Below are positions 1-8,851 of a DNA stretch of 64,000 nt, one piece after another. The notes beneath the pieces are model-generated. The model saw only the letters and a list, made by a program, of their open reading frames with translations, ran no database searches and was not told where the DNA came from. Position 1 is the first letter of the stretch; each line of letters begins with the position of its first letter. Source of the DNA: JBHHUI01 sp965248775 (GTDB lineage Bacteria; Chloroflexota; Anaerolineae; Anaerolineales; JBHHUI01); contig OZ252150.1 in the NCBI GenBank assembly GCA_965248775.1, positions 2,356,001 through 2,420,000 of the forward strand, given 5' to 3'. Position numbers and translations under genes: made by a program.

Positions 1-166
1 CCCCGCGCCACAGCCCACGTTGAGCAGCCGGTCGTGCAGGGAGTTAAAGCCCGCCGCCAGACTGACAATTGCTTGTAGCCGGCCGGCTTATTTGTAAATG
101 CTGGTGTATCGACCCTTCGCGGCTTTGATTGTAAAAAGCGCGGATTTCTGCCCTGGTCGTCACCAT
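1..166 (-). pseudogene. SAM-dependent methyltransferase, 5' fragment, frameshifted, runs off the window
   Basis: Reading leftwards from an ATG at 166, four bases after the stop of the glycosyltransferase gene, the protein begins MVTTRAEIRAFYNQSREG. A second frame closer to the edge reads LLNVGCGAG, the glycine-rich SAM-binding motif I of class I methyltransferases. The two frames are offset by one base, and the motif frame has a stop at 88-90, so the change of frame falls around the GC-rich palindrome at 78-87. It may be a true frameshift or a sequence error. Position suggests it is the last visible gene of the polysaccharide cluster. Only about 50 residues are visible, so the substrate cannot be guessed. 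Confidence 0.55.
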
Positions 167-170
167 TGGC

Positions 171-1178
171 CTATACTTGTAATTCCACTTGGCTATGCCA
201 AGACGCCGGTAATAGATGGAGCAGTTGTGACCACAGACGACGCGCTGGCCTCGAAAAACGGTACGGAATGAGGGTGACGAGCAAAAACATGATTAGGCGA
301 CGGTGTTTGTACACACTCGGCGACCGTTGATGGGCGTTGCTGGCGCTCTGGCGCGCGTTGCGCGTTTGCCCAGCCTGCCACTCCAGCGAGGCTTGTTTCC
401 AATATGTACCCGCGTAGGCTTGCTCGCGCAGCGCTTCATACTCCGCTGGAAGAAAGCTAGCATCGGCGAAGTACGAATCCAACAAGTAGCGATGTTCATT
501 GCCAATCGTCTGCAAGCCGGTGAGGGTTTTGGTGCCTTCCCAAAAGCGTGAGATTGCCAATGGCACCGAAATACAGCGCAGGCGCTCAGGCGGGACGTAT
601 AGACCGACACGAATCCAGTAGTCCCAGTCCAGCATAAAATGCAGCTCTGTTTTCAGCGGACCGACTCGTTCAAAAACCTCACGGCGGATAAACACGGCGG
701 GTTGGCCGGGTACGTTACCACTGGTAGTAATCAAACGAATAGGATCGAGATCACGGGCCCACTTGAGCGCGATCGGGGTCCCGACTGGATCTCCAATCAG
801 GCAATCGCCAACCAAAACGAGCATCTCCGGGTGGGTAGCGAATTCTTCACCCACGCGCTGCAGCGCTTCCGGACAATACATATCGTCCGAGTTGAGCCAG
901 GCTAGCACCTCCCCGCCAGCGCGGGACCAGCCTTTGTTAATGGCATCCGCTTGACCTTCATCCGGCTCGCTAACCCAATAGGTCAGTTGATCGACATAGT
1001 GTTGGATAATTTCTACACTGCCATCCGTTGAACCGCCGTCGAAAATCATATACTCTAGGTTCGAATATCTCTGGCTGAGTACAGATTCGATTGTCTCTTG
1101 TAAAAAAGCGGCTTGATTTAAAGATGGTGTGACTACCGAGATGAGTAAATCCCTGTTTGGTGTTGTCGCTTCAGACAT
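171..1178 (-). CDS. Family 2 glycosyltransferase
   Basis: A 335-residue GT-A fold glycosyltransferase, probably cytoplasmic, adding one sugar from a nucleotide donor to the growing surface glycan. The N-terminus from residue 13 reads ISVVTPSLNQ, the usual first strand. DGGSTDGS (47-54) binds the nucleotide, and NSDD (96-99) is the DXD-like metal site. No membrane segments are obvious until a hydrophobic stretch near the C-terminus (LIMFLLVTLIPY), which may tether it to the membrane. Its start overlaps the end of the flippase gene by 8 nt, indicating translational coupling. Sugar specificity cannot be read from the sequence. Confidence 0.9.
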   Translation of the reverse strand: MSEATTPNRDLLISVVTPSLNQAAFLQETIESVLSQRYSNLEYMIFDGGSTDGSVEIIQHYVDQLTYWVSEPDEGQADAINKGWSRAGGEVLAWLNSDDMYCPEALQRVGEEFATHPEMLVLVGDCLIGDPVGTPIALKWARDLDPIRLITTSGNVPGQPAVFIRREVFERVGPLKTELHFMLDWDYWIRVGLYVPPERLRCISVPLAISRFWEGTKTLTGLQTIGNEHRYLLDSYFADASFLPAEYEALREQAYAGTYWKQASLEWQAGQTRNARQSASNAHQRSPSVYKHRRLIMFLLVTLIPYRFSRPARRLWSQLLHLLPASWHSQVELQV

Positions 1179-2529
1179 TGATGTGTGAGTCTGATGTGCG
1201 CCATTCTGTATTGCGCAGACGAATCAAGTAGACGGCTAACATGCTAGAACCCAAGAATGTTCCAATTACGATGGCTGACGCCGCACCTAGCATGCCGAAG
1301 CGGGGTGTGAAGGCAAGGAGTAATACAATTGATAGCAGAGAACTGATGGTATTAATCACCGTCAATTGACGAACCTTTCCTATCGCCAGTAAGACCCCAG
1401 GCGCCCAGATGAATACAATCCAGACATGCATGAACATAATGATATTGAAAACGGGGATAGCGGGTTCATATTCGTGCCCAAAGACGCTAAGAATGATGGG
1501 TCGCCCAAGAACCAAAGCTCCGCCGATGAGGCCCGCGACTCCGATTACCAACACCCGCCTCAACTGCCCAACGAATGCTCGCATGCGTTCTATGCCCTGC
1601 TCATTGTATAGTCGTACGATCTCCGGATAGAGTGCTGTATAGAGGGGATTGGAAAGCCGGGTGGCATACCCCGCCAATTGCTTGGCCAATCGGTAAATAC
1701 CCACGCTATACGGGCCGGTAAACAATCCAAGGATAACGGTATCAGCATTCGCCGTTGCTACCTTTCGGATTGCATCTACATTGATGCTAAAAAGCATAAC
1801 TGCAATTGGACGCCTCAAATCATGCAAGTTCGTCAGATCAGCAGACCACCAATTTTCCCCAAATCGAACTCGTAATCTACGGGTCGCTATGCGATAAAGA
1901 ATGATCGATTGGGCTGCAGCGATGAGCATAAACGCCAAGATGTATCCGAACACATCCCATCCTAGAAATAAGGATAAGGCAACAAGGGCAAAGATTCCAA
2001 TTGCCGAGAAGGCGTTGAATGCAGATAGCCAGCGGAAGCGGTCGAAGACGCGCAGGATAGCGGTGGACGCACCACTCGTCGCGAGCAGGAGATGCCGCAG
2101 TCCTTCGAGACGGATCAGGTCAGTAGCATCGGAGGTCTGCACCACCAGCGTGCCCAGGAGCGGGGCAATGACGGCAACAAACGCGAAAACGAGCACCCCA
2201 AGAACGATGTCCAGGCCGTAAGCCAGTTTGACAATCGCCAGGGCGCGCTCCGCTTCATCTTGCGCTTCAAACTCAGTCAGGAATCTGATGATCGTTTCCC
2301 ATACGCGCACTGTGAGGAGCGCAGTGATCAGCCCCACAGTACTCATGACAAGATGTAATACCCCGAAGCGTTCCACTCCCAACAACCGCGCAACCAGCGG
2401 GAACTGAAACACACTCACGATAGTTGCGACTACCTCGGCAGCGAGCAGCCAGCCGGTATTGCGAGCCAGCCGCCGCATTGCGACGTCCGCAATTATGTGG
2501 CGAATCCGGCCTGTGAATAACTGCTTCAA
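1171..2529 (-). CDS. Oligosaccharide flippase (Wzx/MATE-like)
   Basis: A 452-residue polytopic membrane protein with about a dozen hydrophobic segments. The first is WLLAAEVVATIVSVFQF after a basic N-terminus, a layout typical of polysaccharide transporters of the MOP superfamily. Proteins of this type move lipid-linked oligosaccharide units across the cytoplasmic membrane. The flanking glycosyltransferases support that role. Its ATG overlaps the stop of the upstream GT4 gene by 4 nt and its end overlaps the GT2 gene by 8 nt, so it belongs to the same transcript. An antibiotic-efflux MATE protein is less likely in this setting. Confidence 0.85.
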   Translation of the reverse strand: MKQLFTGRIRHIIADVAMRRLARNTGWLLAAEVVATIVSVFQFPLVARLLGVERFGVLHLVMSTVGLITALLTVRVWETIIRFLTEFEAQDEAERALAIVKLAYGLDIVLGVLVFAFVAVIAPLLGTLVVQTSDATDLIRLEGLRHLLLATSGASTAILRVFDRFRWLSAFNAFSAIGIFALVALSLFLGWDVFGYILAFMLIAAAQSIILYRIATRRLRVRFGENWWSADLTNLHDLRRPIAVMLFSINVDAIRKVATANADTVILGLFTGPYSVGIYRLAKQLAGYATRLSNPLYTALYPEIVRLYNEQGIERMRAFVGQLRRVLVIGVAGLIGGALVLGRPIILSVFGHEYEPAIPVFNIIMFMHVWIVFIWAPGVLLAIGKVRQLTVINTISSLLSIVLLLAFTPRFGMLGAASAIVIGTFLGSSMLAVYLIRLRNTEWRTSDSHINV

Positions 2530-3746
2530 ACTGTAGAACTCTCCGTAACAGTGATAGAGTTAGAATGACGCGCCACGAATTTTAGGATTTGTTGTGCGCG
2601 TCCGTCCCACGAATGTGAAGCGGAGTCTGCTTTTGCCCGTTCTGCGATCTGGTTGGTGATGGCAGAATTTGCCCGCAGGTGCTTGATCGTTTCTGCCAGG
2701 GCCTTGGGATTATCCGGCGGAACGAGCAGCGCGTTCTCTCCGTCTGTGAGAACCTCGCGAATAGAAGGCAGATCGGAGGCAATGATTGCGCGCCCCGCGG
2801 CCATATATTCAAACATTTTGAGCGGGGATGTATAGAAGCGTGAGATCTCATGTTGCCCCGAGTTGGGCAGCACCAGCACATCTGCAGCTGCCAGATATGT
2901 AGGTACTTCCCGATGCTCGATATAGCCGGTTGCAACAACTAAAGAATTATCAAGTTCAGCCAGAGCGCGCCGAATGCGTGGCAACTCTTCAGGCGTGCCG
3001 CCCACAAGCCAGATGCAATGTTCGTCCGAGAGGTGTGCTGCCGCAGCGATGAGTGTGTCTACACCCTTCCAGACATACATTTGTCCCACGTACATAGCGA
3101 TATATCTATCCGCTGGAATACCCAGCTGCTTCCGGGCAGGAGCCTTGGAAATGAGAGCGAAATTTGATGCCTCCACTGCATCAGAAATGACAGAAATTGA
3201 TTCGGGCGAGCAGCCGAATTGTCGGTACCTTTTCGCCAGAAGATGATTGATCGTAATGATTCCCCCGATACGGTGCGCAAACCATCCTTGCAAAGCGATT
3301 CCCAATCGGCTGGCAGGGAAGGTGTGCGCCTCAAAAAAAACTTTCTTCCGAATCTTTGGCCGCAAGGCTGCAAGTAATCCGGCAGTGAGACTATCTCGCG
3401 TATAAAAAACGTCGGCATCTTTCCAAATGTAAGGCAGCAGTGCCAAATGGTATGTCCACATTTGCAAGGCGAATACAAATCGATACCCCCACGCCTGACC
3501 GACCGGCATTTTCAGAACCCAATCAAATAAGTCAATACAAGGGATCGACTTTCGAGGTACATCGCGTGGTAGATCATAGAACTCTACCAGATTTGTGACC
3601 CGGCGCAGCCAAGCCCGGTTTCTCCGTCTCGGGTAAAGTAGAAGTACATCAGAGGTTGCAGCGAGCGCTGCGCATGTTTTCATGATCTGGATTGCGTGCG
3701 CCTTTTCCCCCGGCAGGCGCGTGTTCGAAAGGTAAATAAATTTCAT
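2526..3746 (-). CDS. Family 4 glycosyltransferase
   Basis: A 406-residue GT-B fold enzyme. The N-terminus MKFIYLSNTRLPGEKAHAIQ resembles acceptor-binding domains that start with a Gly-rich loop. The C-terminal donor domain shows MYVGQMYVWKGVDTLI and, further on, a stretch ending in KMFEYMAAGRAIIASDLPSI, where the E is the typical EX7E-region glutamate. It probably extends the surface glycan with a retaining linkage, as GT4 enzymes do. It overlaps the flippase by 4 nt. The donor sugar is unknown. Confidence 0.88.
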   Translation of the reverse strand: MKFIYLSNTRLPGEKAHAIQIMKTCAALAATSDVLLLYPRRRNRAWLRRVTNLVEFYDLPRDVPRKSIPCIDLFDWVLKMPVGQAWGYRFVFALQMWTYHLALLPYIWKDADVFYTRDSLTAGLLAALRPKIRKKVFFEAHTFPASRLGIALQGWFAHRIGGIITINHLLAKRYRQFGCSPESISVISDAVEASNFALISKAPARKQLGIPADRYIAMYVGQMYVWKGVDTLIAAAAHLSDEHCIWLVGGTPEELPRIRRALAELDNSLVVATGYIEHREVPTYLAAADVLVLPNSGQHEISRFYTSPLKMFEYMAAGRAIIASDLPSIREVLTDGENALLVPPDNPKALAETIKHLRANSAITNQIAERAKADSASHSWDGRAQQILKFVARHSNSITVTESSTV

Positions 3747-3753
3747 GCGCCTG

Positions 3754-4824
3754 TCAGAGCAAACTGGAAAGATAGTCTTTCAGGGCCGGGCCGACAGCTT
3801 GGGGAGTGAGCCGTTTGGTTACACGCGAATAGCCTGCGGTCGCGATCTTTTTTCGCAATTGCGCATCTTGTGCAAGCTTAAGTAACCCACCCGCAAGTGC
3901 CTCTGGATCGCCAAGCTGGCAGAGCCACAGGTGCTCGCCATGATTAAAATTCTCGCGAATGGCAGACGTATCACCAGAGATGACAGCCCTCTGCATCGCT
4001 AAGCCTTGTAAAACCTTGTTCGCCATTGCCTTGCGAGACTGTGGCGTATCCCCGAAGTTGCCAAGCACAATATCCGCAGCTGCGATTTGTGCCGGTACAT
4101 CCAGGAATCTAACCTTCGGAATAAACTCGATATTTGTGAGCTTAAGTTCTCTCGAAAGCTCCTGCGCGGCTTGTTTGCCCAAACCATCCCCGACCAATCT
4201 GAAGTGCAAATTACCTTCGCCTTGCAGCAGCGCAGCCGCTTCTAGAATAATGTCCACACCATGATTTGGTAAATACGAACCTAAGAAGAGAATATTTATC
4301 GCACCGGAATTATTTTTTGGGTTAGCCTGCCGAAAGAAGATCTCATCATTTACCCCAAGTGGGGCAACGTGGATGCGATCGAGCGAAAGCGAGAACTCAG
4401 CTCCCAAATAGTCCTTATACGCAGATGTGCCTGTGAGTATTCCCGCCGGCAATTTTCCAGCGTAACTATCCAACAAATATAGTTTTCGCGCAGCGAAACT
4501 TTTGGGTGCAAAGCGGCGCTTCTCGATCACGGAGGATTCATAAAGCCCGATGACATGATCAAAAACGACGGCCTGCCTTCTCAGACGACCTAGTAGCCAT
4601 GCAAGCGGGACAATCGTCTGACCGAATTCGGCGACGATGATCACATCGCACTCCCGACAGAGGCGCCGATATTGCTGCAGCAGGGCTGGATATTTACGGT
4701 ATGTAGGCCAAACCGTCGGCACGTTACAACTCACGATCTGACAACCCGCAAGTGTCAGGCTTTGCCGTAAGAAATTGTTGCGGGCATATTGAGGATCAAA
4801 TGCCCCAAAATAACAGATACGCAC
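3754..4824 (-). CDS. Family 4-like glycosyltransferase
   Basis: A 356-residue GT-B glycosyltransferase starting MRICYFGAFDPQYARNNFL. The second half contains the strand ILFLGSYLPNHGVDIILEAA and later KVLQGLAMQRAVISGDTSAI, matching the donor-binding half of GT4-like enzymes. In the N-terminal half, VIIVAEFGQ and VVFDHVIGLY fit the acceptor domain. It lies 7 nt upstream of the next GT4 gene. The 65 nt separating it from the aminotransferase gene contain no recognisable feature. The sugar transferred is unknown. Confidence 0.8.
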   Translation of the reverse strand: MRICYFGAFDPQYARNNFLRQSLTLAGCQIVSCNVPTVWPTYRKYPALLQQYRRLCRECDVIIVAEFGQTIVPLAWLLGRLRRQAVVFDHVIGLYESSVIEKRRFAPKSFAARKLYLLDSYAGKLPAGILTGTSAYKDYLGAEFSLSLDRIHVAPLGVNDEIFFRQANPKNNSGAINILFLGSYLPNHGVDIILEAAALLQGEGNLHFRLVGDGLGKQAAQELSRELKLTNIEFIPKVRFLDVPAQIAAADIVLGNFGDTPQSRKAMANKVLQGLAMQRAVISGDTSAIRENFNHGEHLWLCQLGDPEALAGGLLKLAQDAQLRKKIATAGYSRVTKRLTPQAVGPALKDYLSSLL

Positions 4825-4889
4825 TTTTTTGTAGATATTCTCGGTCCGGTTGTGCCTGGCGTTTGGCCGGATGAAGACCAGCTCTATCT

Positions 4890-6026
4890 CTAGGGCAGAA
4901 TAGTTTTTTCTTCGTCGAGCCAGTTAATCATCGTGGATGTAATGTGCTCAATGTTCGACTCACTTAGACCAGGGTGCATGGGTAGGCTTAAGATTGTCTT
5001 TGCCAGCCTCTCTGTTTTCGGGAGGTCTTTGGCAAGATGTGAAAACGCAGGTTGCAAATGGACCGGGAGCGGATAATGGATCAAAGTTGCAATATTGTGT
5101 TGCGCAAGATAGCTGCGCAGCAAGTCGCGATCCTGATGTTGAATGACAAATTGATGGTAGACATGAATTGCATCATTGCGTTCGAACGGCAAACAAAATT
5201 CCACGTCCGAGAGCAACGCTTTGTAGGCGGCAGCAATTTTCTGACGACGTTGCGTCGCAGAAGTCAGGTATTTTAACTTGACTCGCAATATCGCTGCCTG
5301 GATTTCGTCCAGCCGGCTGTTGTAGCCAATACTGTCACTCACATATCTGCTTTTCCAACCATACTGCCTGAGTTGCTCCGCTTTTTCAGCCAGATGTTCA
5401 TTATTTGTTACGATAGAGCCGCCATCACCGACGGCTCCCAAGTTTTTCGTGGGATAAAAACTGAACGCAGCTATATCGCCCCAGGTGCCCATTTTCTGAT
5501 CACCAATGGCCGCACCATGCGCTTGGGCGCAGTCTTCTATGACAAAAAGATCATAGCGACGTGCAATGTCACAGATTGCTGGCATTTCAGCTGGATGCCC
5601 ATATAGATGAACGGGGACAATTGCTTTAGCCAAGCCGGGCAGATCCGTTGCGAGAGCTGCCTCCAGTGCTTCTGGAACGAGAGTGAATGTTTGCGGATCG
5701 ACATCTACGAATACGGCAATTCCTCCGCAGCGTTCAATCGCAGCGACGGTTGCTACAGCAGTGTGAGAGACAGTGAGCACTACATCGCCAGGGCGGACAC
5801 CACAGGCCCGCAATGCGAGTTCTAATGCATCTGTTCCACTCGCGACACTGATAGAATATCGCGCGCCAAGGAACTCCGCGAATTCTGCATCGAACGCTTC
5901 CACTTCGGCTCCTAAAATGTAACGGTCACTGGCCAGCACGCGCGCAATGGCAACGTCAATTTCTTCCTTATGCGCCAAATACGCAGCGCGTGGATCAGTT
6001 TGTTTTATGACTGATTCTTTATCCAT
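4890..6026 (-). CDS. DegT/DnrJ/EryC1/StrS aminotransferase (sugar aminotransferase)
   Basis: A PLP-dependent aminotransferase of about 378 residues that normally converts a nucleotide-linked ketosugar to an aminosugar, with glutamate as donor. SVASGTDALELAL is the phosphate-binding loop, VIEDCAQAHGA contains the Asp that pairs with PLP, and FSFYPTKNLGAVGDGG carries the Schiff-base Lys. An open frame extends 80 codons further upstream, but that extension overlaps the coding sequence of the neighbouring gene. I prefer the ATG at 6026 (MDKESVIKQTDPRAAYLAH), which gives an 8-nt ATGGATAA overlap with the upstream stop. It implies an amino-deoxy sugar in the polymer; the exact substrate is not predictable. 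Confidence 0.88.
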   Translation of the reverse strand: MDKESVIKQTDPRAAYLAHKEEIDVAIARVLASDRYILGAEVEAFDAEFAEFLGARYSISVASGTDALELALRACGVRPGDVVLTVSHTAVATVAAIERCGGIAVFVDVDPQTFTLVPEALEAALATDLPGLAKAIVPVHLYGHPAEMPAICDIARRYDLFVIEDCAQAHGAAIGDQKMGTWGDIAAFSFYPTKNLGAVGDGGSIVTNNEHLAEKAEQLRQYGWKSRYVSDSIGYNSRLDEIQAAILRVKLKYLTSATQRRQKIAAAYKALLSDVEFCLPFERNDAIHVYHQFVIQHQDRDLLRSYLAQHNIATLIHYPLPVHLQPAFSHLAKDLPKTERLAKTILSLPMHPGLSESNIEHITSTMINWLDEEKTILP

Positions 6027-7581
6027 CGGGTGTAAAGTTAAATTGTTCCAGGAGCGCCCACTCATCCGCGGCCAGAGTGCCATCCGCAAAAGTGATCGGC
6101 AAACGAGTGTTGGTGTTGGGATCGTAAAGCCCCACTGTAACTGAATACTCCCTTGCCGGGAGCGCCTCCAAGGCCAGCGTGACTTCATCGCTGAAATACT
6201 CGCCGGATGCCCACCAGGAGGTGGGATAGGTGTAAGCCGCCAGCATAGAATCATATTGTGCCACAATCTCGTCGTTGTTCCAGATATGGACGAAATACTT
6301 GTCGTCGATTGGGATCATGCCTCGGGCATGCCAGTGAAGTGCTAGGTTGAGCTCGGAAGCATTCACGTTGAGATCGTAACCGGACAGTTCGATTTCTTCA
6401 CCGAAAGTTACATTGAGGGCCTGCGACATGGGTGGCGGGTCAAAGCTGCGTTCGCGCGTCAAAATCTCAATTGATTCGAGAAAGTGGAACGTATCTCCAA
6501 TCGGTTCTCCTAGTCCATCAATTGGCAGCAGTGTCAGCGCATACGAGCCGGGTTCAATGTCCACTGGAATTCGCAGGTCATATACAACCTGCTCGAACGC
6601 GCCAACTGGGAGGTGGTTAGAGTCAGCATCCGGGAATAACTCCGATCTGAATTCAAAGACAACCGCTGAATTTGGTGCTGTCAACCGCCAGGACAGTTGG
6701 ATGTCCTCGAGCAATGTAGTCGTTGCATTCCAGGTAGCAGCAACGGATAGTGGCGGCCCCTGAGTTAAATCACTTGGAGCAGAAAGAGAGTCCAGCACCA
6801 AGCCGTTCTCCCACTTTGCAACCGGTGCAGCCATGCCACGAATCTGATCCAGGCTAAACCCGCCCAGCGAAGAACCATTCGCATCTAATACATCAACCTG
6901 ACCCAGATCGTTATACATACCGAAACGCAAGAACAAAGGCCCGCTTGCGGGTAGGTCTTCTGCAAGTGGCATTTTCAACTGGCTCAGGACGAATTCGCCC
7001 AGTGTCCACTGAGCGACGGGCAGTCCGGCAACGTCGCTCTGACCGAAGTTGTTGTCATGTTGATCAATAAGATGGACAAACACTTTGTCGTTCGATTGCG
7101 ATATAGAATCCACGCGCCAGATCATGTCAATCGGCCAGTTTTCGCCAGCAATTGGTGAGCTCTCTGGCAATGTCCGGCGAAAGCCGATGACCGTTGCGCC
7201 ATTGGCTAGCTGCACTTCATTGGGCATTTTGATATCCGGCTGGAAAGAGTCTGCCGGGGCCAGTTCTGCTATCCTGAAGAAATCGAAAAATAGCTCGCCA
7301 CCGGAAAACAGCTCAGATCGCCCCACATAGTCAGCTGGGCCAAGCAAAACAGCCCCGTTGGTGGGGAGAGGTAATGCGCGACCATCGCGGACAATGCTTG
7401 CGCCAACATCCGCGTTAAGCACCTCCCAACGCAAAAAAGCGTACTCATCCGATCCAATTCCGGGGATGAGCAGTATGAGTTCTCTCCCTTGGGCTGCTGC
7501 TCTGTCAAACGCTGCACGAATTGCATTAATCTGGGTTTCGAGTGGGACTTCTGTGTTGCTGCGATCATACGTTGTAAAAAA
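6019..7581 (-). CDS. C-terminal half of a split GT39-like glycosyltransferase (extracytoplasmic part)
   Basis: This frame continues the protein encoded at 7565-8713 after a one-base slip in a run of seven T. Reading through the run, it continues as FFTTYDRSNTEVPLETQ and stays open to the stop at 6019. The roughly 515 residues are soluble, rich in beta-type repeats (PADYVGRSELFSGG, then two or more copies of a segment like VGLYDPNTNTRLPI followed by ADGTL), and probably face outside the cytoplasmic membrane. A TTG at 7434 could serve as an independent start, but residues upstream of it clearly belong to the same protein. I read it as part of one broken or frameshift-expressed gene. Confidence 0.65.
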   Translation of the reverse strand, partial: FFTTYDRSNTEVPLETQINAIRAAFDRAAAQGRELILLIPGIGSDEYAFLRWEVLNADVGASIVRDGRALPLPTNGAVLLGPADYVGRSELFSGGELFFDFFRIAELAPADSFQPDIKMPNEVQLANGATVIGFRRTLPESSPIAGENWPIDMIWRVDSISQSNDKVFVHLIDQHDNNFGQSDVAGLPVAQWTLGEFVLSQLKMPLAEDLPASGPLFLRFGMYNDLGQVDVLDANGSSLGGFSLDQIRGMAAPVAKWENGLVLDSLSAPSDLTQGPPLSVAATWNATTTLLEDIQLSWRLTAPNSAVVFEFRSELFPDADSNHLPVGAFEQVVYDLRIPVDIEPGSYALTLLPIDGLGEPIGDTFHFLESIEILTRERSFDPPPMSQALNVTFGEEIELSGYDLNVNASELNLALHWHARGMIPIDDKYFVHIWNNDEIVAQYDSMLAAYTYPTSWWASGEYFSDEVTLALEALPAREYSVTVGLYDPNTNTRLPITFADGTLAADEWALLEQFNFTPDG

Positions 7582-8713
7582 AGCGTAACTGCGTTATGAC
7601 AATAATGGCTACTACAGGTATTGCAGCCCAGCGCAGGATGCGATCCGGAAGCAGCCCCTCCCAATTCCATAAGCGGGCCAGTGGTCCCTTGAGCAGGGCC
7701 ACATTGAAAACGCCACCAAGCAGCGCGCCCTGAATCAGAAAGGCGTTCGGGAAGCTGGGCCAGATGTGGTAGCCGCGATATTGAATATCCAGGACAAGAG
7801 TCGTTACGGGGACGAGGAAGAAGCCGAGTACAACGATGAGACCGGGAAAGGCTTCGCGGCGGCGCATTGCCCGCAAGAGCAACCAGAAAGTCCCGAGGAT
7901 TGTAAGTGCAGGTTGTATAGGCTTGACAAAATTCTGTTCCCAGTTACCGAGCAGGATCAACATTGTGTCCAACAAGTAGTCCAGGCCGCGGTTGGGTAAA
8001 GGGCTAATGCCGGCTGGATTTCCAGCGAGGAGCGTATCTGCGTAGAGGCCGAATAGCCAAGGGACGAGAGAAGCTGCAGCCAGAAAAGCCCTCGCGACTG
8101 TTTGTGTGATTAATATCCGCCTGTTTGCAATCTTGTTGATCCAGGCGTAGCTCCACAACAGGAGCGCCAGCGGGATAAGCATACTGGTAGAAGGGTGTGC
8201 TTGAATTGCGAGACTTAGTATTGGTAAATGTAGCAAGCGCGCCCAGCGATTACCATCAACGTAGCCCATTAAGCCGGTCAGGATGAATCCCATCACAAAC
8301 GGTGCGCCGAGATCAGGGTTCCAAATTTTGCGTGTGGCGACCAATGCTTCCGGGTGCACTGCGTAAAGCAGCGCTGCGATGATGCCTGCCTTGCGGCCGA
8401 AGTAACGCGCACCTACCACATACACGAGAGCAATTGCTATTACGTTCAAAGCACCCGTGAAGATACGCGCCAACCGCGGGTCGGCGCTGAGGCGGAACGG
8501 GAGGGCATAAAGATAAATGGAGAGGGGCGAATGCCACAGACCCACTGACATAGGCGTTCCGAGCAATGTGTGCTGACCGTAGCGCGCAACGCCGAGCGCT
8601 TTTAGGCTAATGGCCGCCTCATCCGTTGAGAGGCCTTCCCAGCCGATGTTGATCCAGCGAAGGTATGCGCCCAGCAGCAGAATAACGACGATGAAGTAAC
8701 GCCCAAGTTTCAT
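7565..8713 (-). CDS. N-terminal half of a split GT39-like (ArnT/PMT-type) membrane glycosyltransferase
   Basis: A 382-residue polytopic membrane domain. After the first transmembrane segment (YFIVVILLLGAYLRWI) comes a periplasmic loop, NIGWEGLSTDEA, with the acidic residues typical of polyprenyl-phosphate-sugar-dependent GT-C enzymes (the DE pair). About ten more membrane segments follow. The frame ends at FFYNV just after a T7 run (7576-7582). With six T the frame would continue for another 515 residues into the coding stretch down to 6019. The full protein of about 895 residues would have a GT-C membrane core and a large outer domain. It probably transfers a lipid-carried sugar outside the membrane. 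Confidence 0.75.
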   Translation of the reverse strand: MKLGRYFIVVILLLGAYLRWINIGWEGLSTDEAAISLKALGVARYGQHTLLGTPMSVGLWHSPLSIYLYALPFRLSADPRLARIFTGALNVIAIALVYVVGARYFGRKAGIIAALLYAVHPEALVATRKIWNPDLGAPFVMGFILTGLMGYVDGNRWARLLHLPILSLAIQAHPSTSMLIPLALLLWSYAWINKIANRRILITQTVARAFLAAASLVPWLFGLYADTLLAGNPAGISPLPNRGLDYLLDTMLILLGNWEQNFVKPIQPALTILGTFWLLLRAMRRREAFPGLIVVLGFFLVPVTTLVLDIQYRGYHIWPSFPNAFLIQGALLGGVFNVALLKGPLARLWNWEGLLPDRILRWAAIPVVAIIVITQLRFFYNV

Positions 8714-8746
8714 AGTTTACTCAATGATCAATTTTTGGAGGTTTGC

Positions 8747-8830
8747 CTAGTCGTTTGTTTCCAGTGTGCCATCCGCGCGGGTCATTGGAAGACGCTCACC
8801 CGTCATACGGTAAGACTTGGATATAGCGCA
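8747..8830 (-). pseudogene. Relic of the C-terminus of a second GT39-like protein
   Basis: The short intergenic stretch encodes, on the minus strand, SYRMTGERLPMTRADGTLE followed by TND and a stop (8747-8749). This matches the end of the neighbouring GT39-like protein, which reads NTRLPITFADGTLAADEW. No start or upstream body remains, so it looks like the tail of a deleted paralogue. The match was found by reading; it is only about 20 residues long. Confidence 0.5.
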
Positions 8831-8851
8831 CCCGAAGTGCTCGCGTGACAA

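Noticed and set aside
4825..4889. Short minus-strand reading ELVFIRPNARHNRTENIYKK between the aminotransferase and a GT4 gene
   Set aside because: Checked as a possible gene relic, but it matches nothing I recognise and is too short to call.
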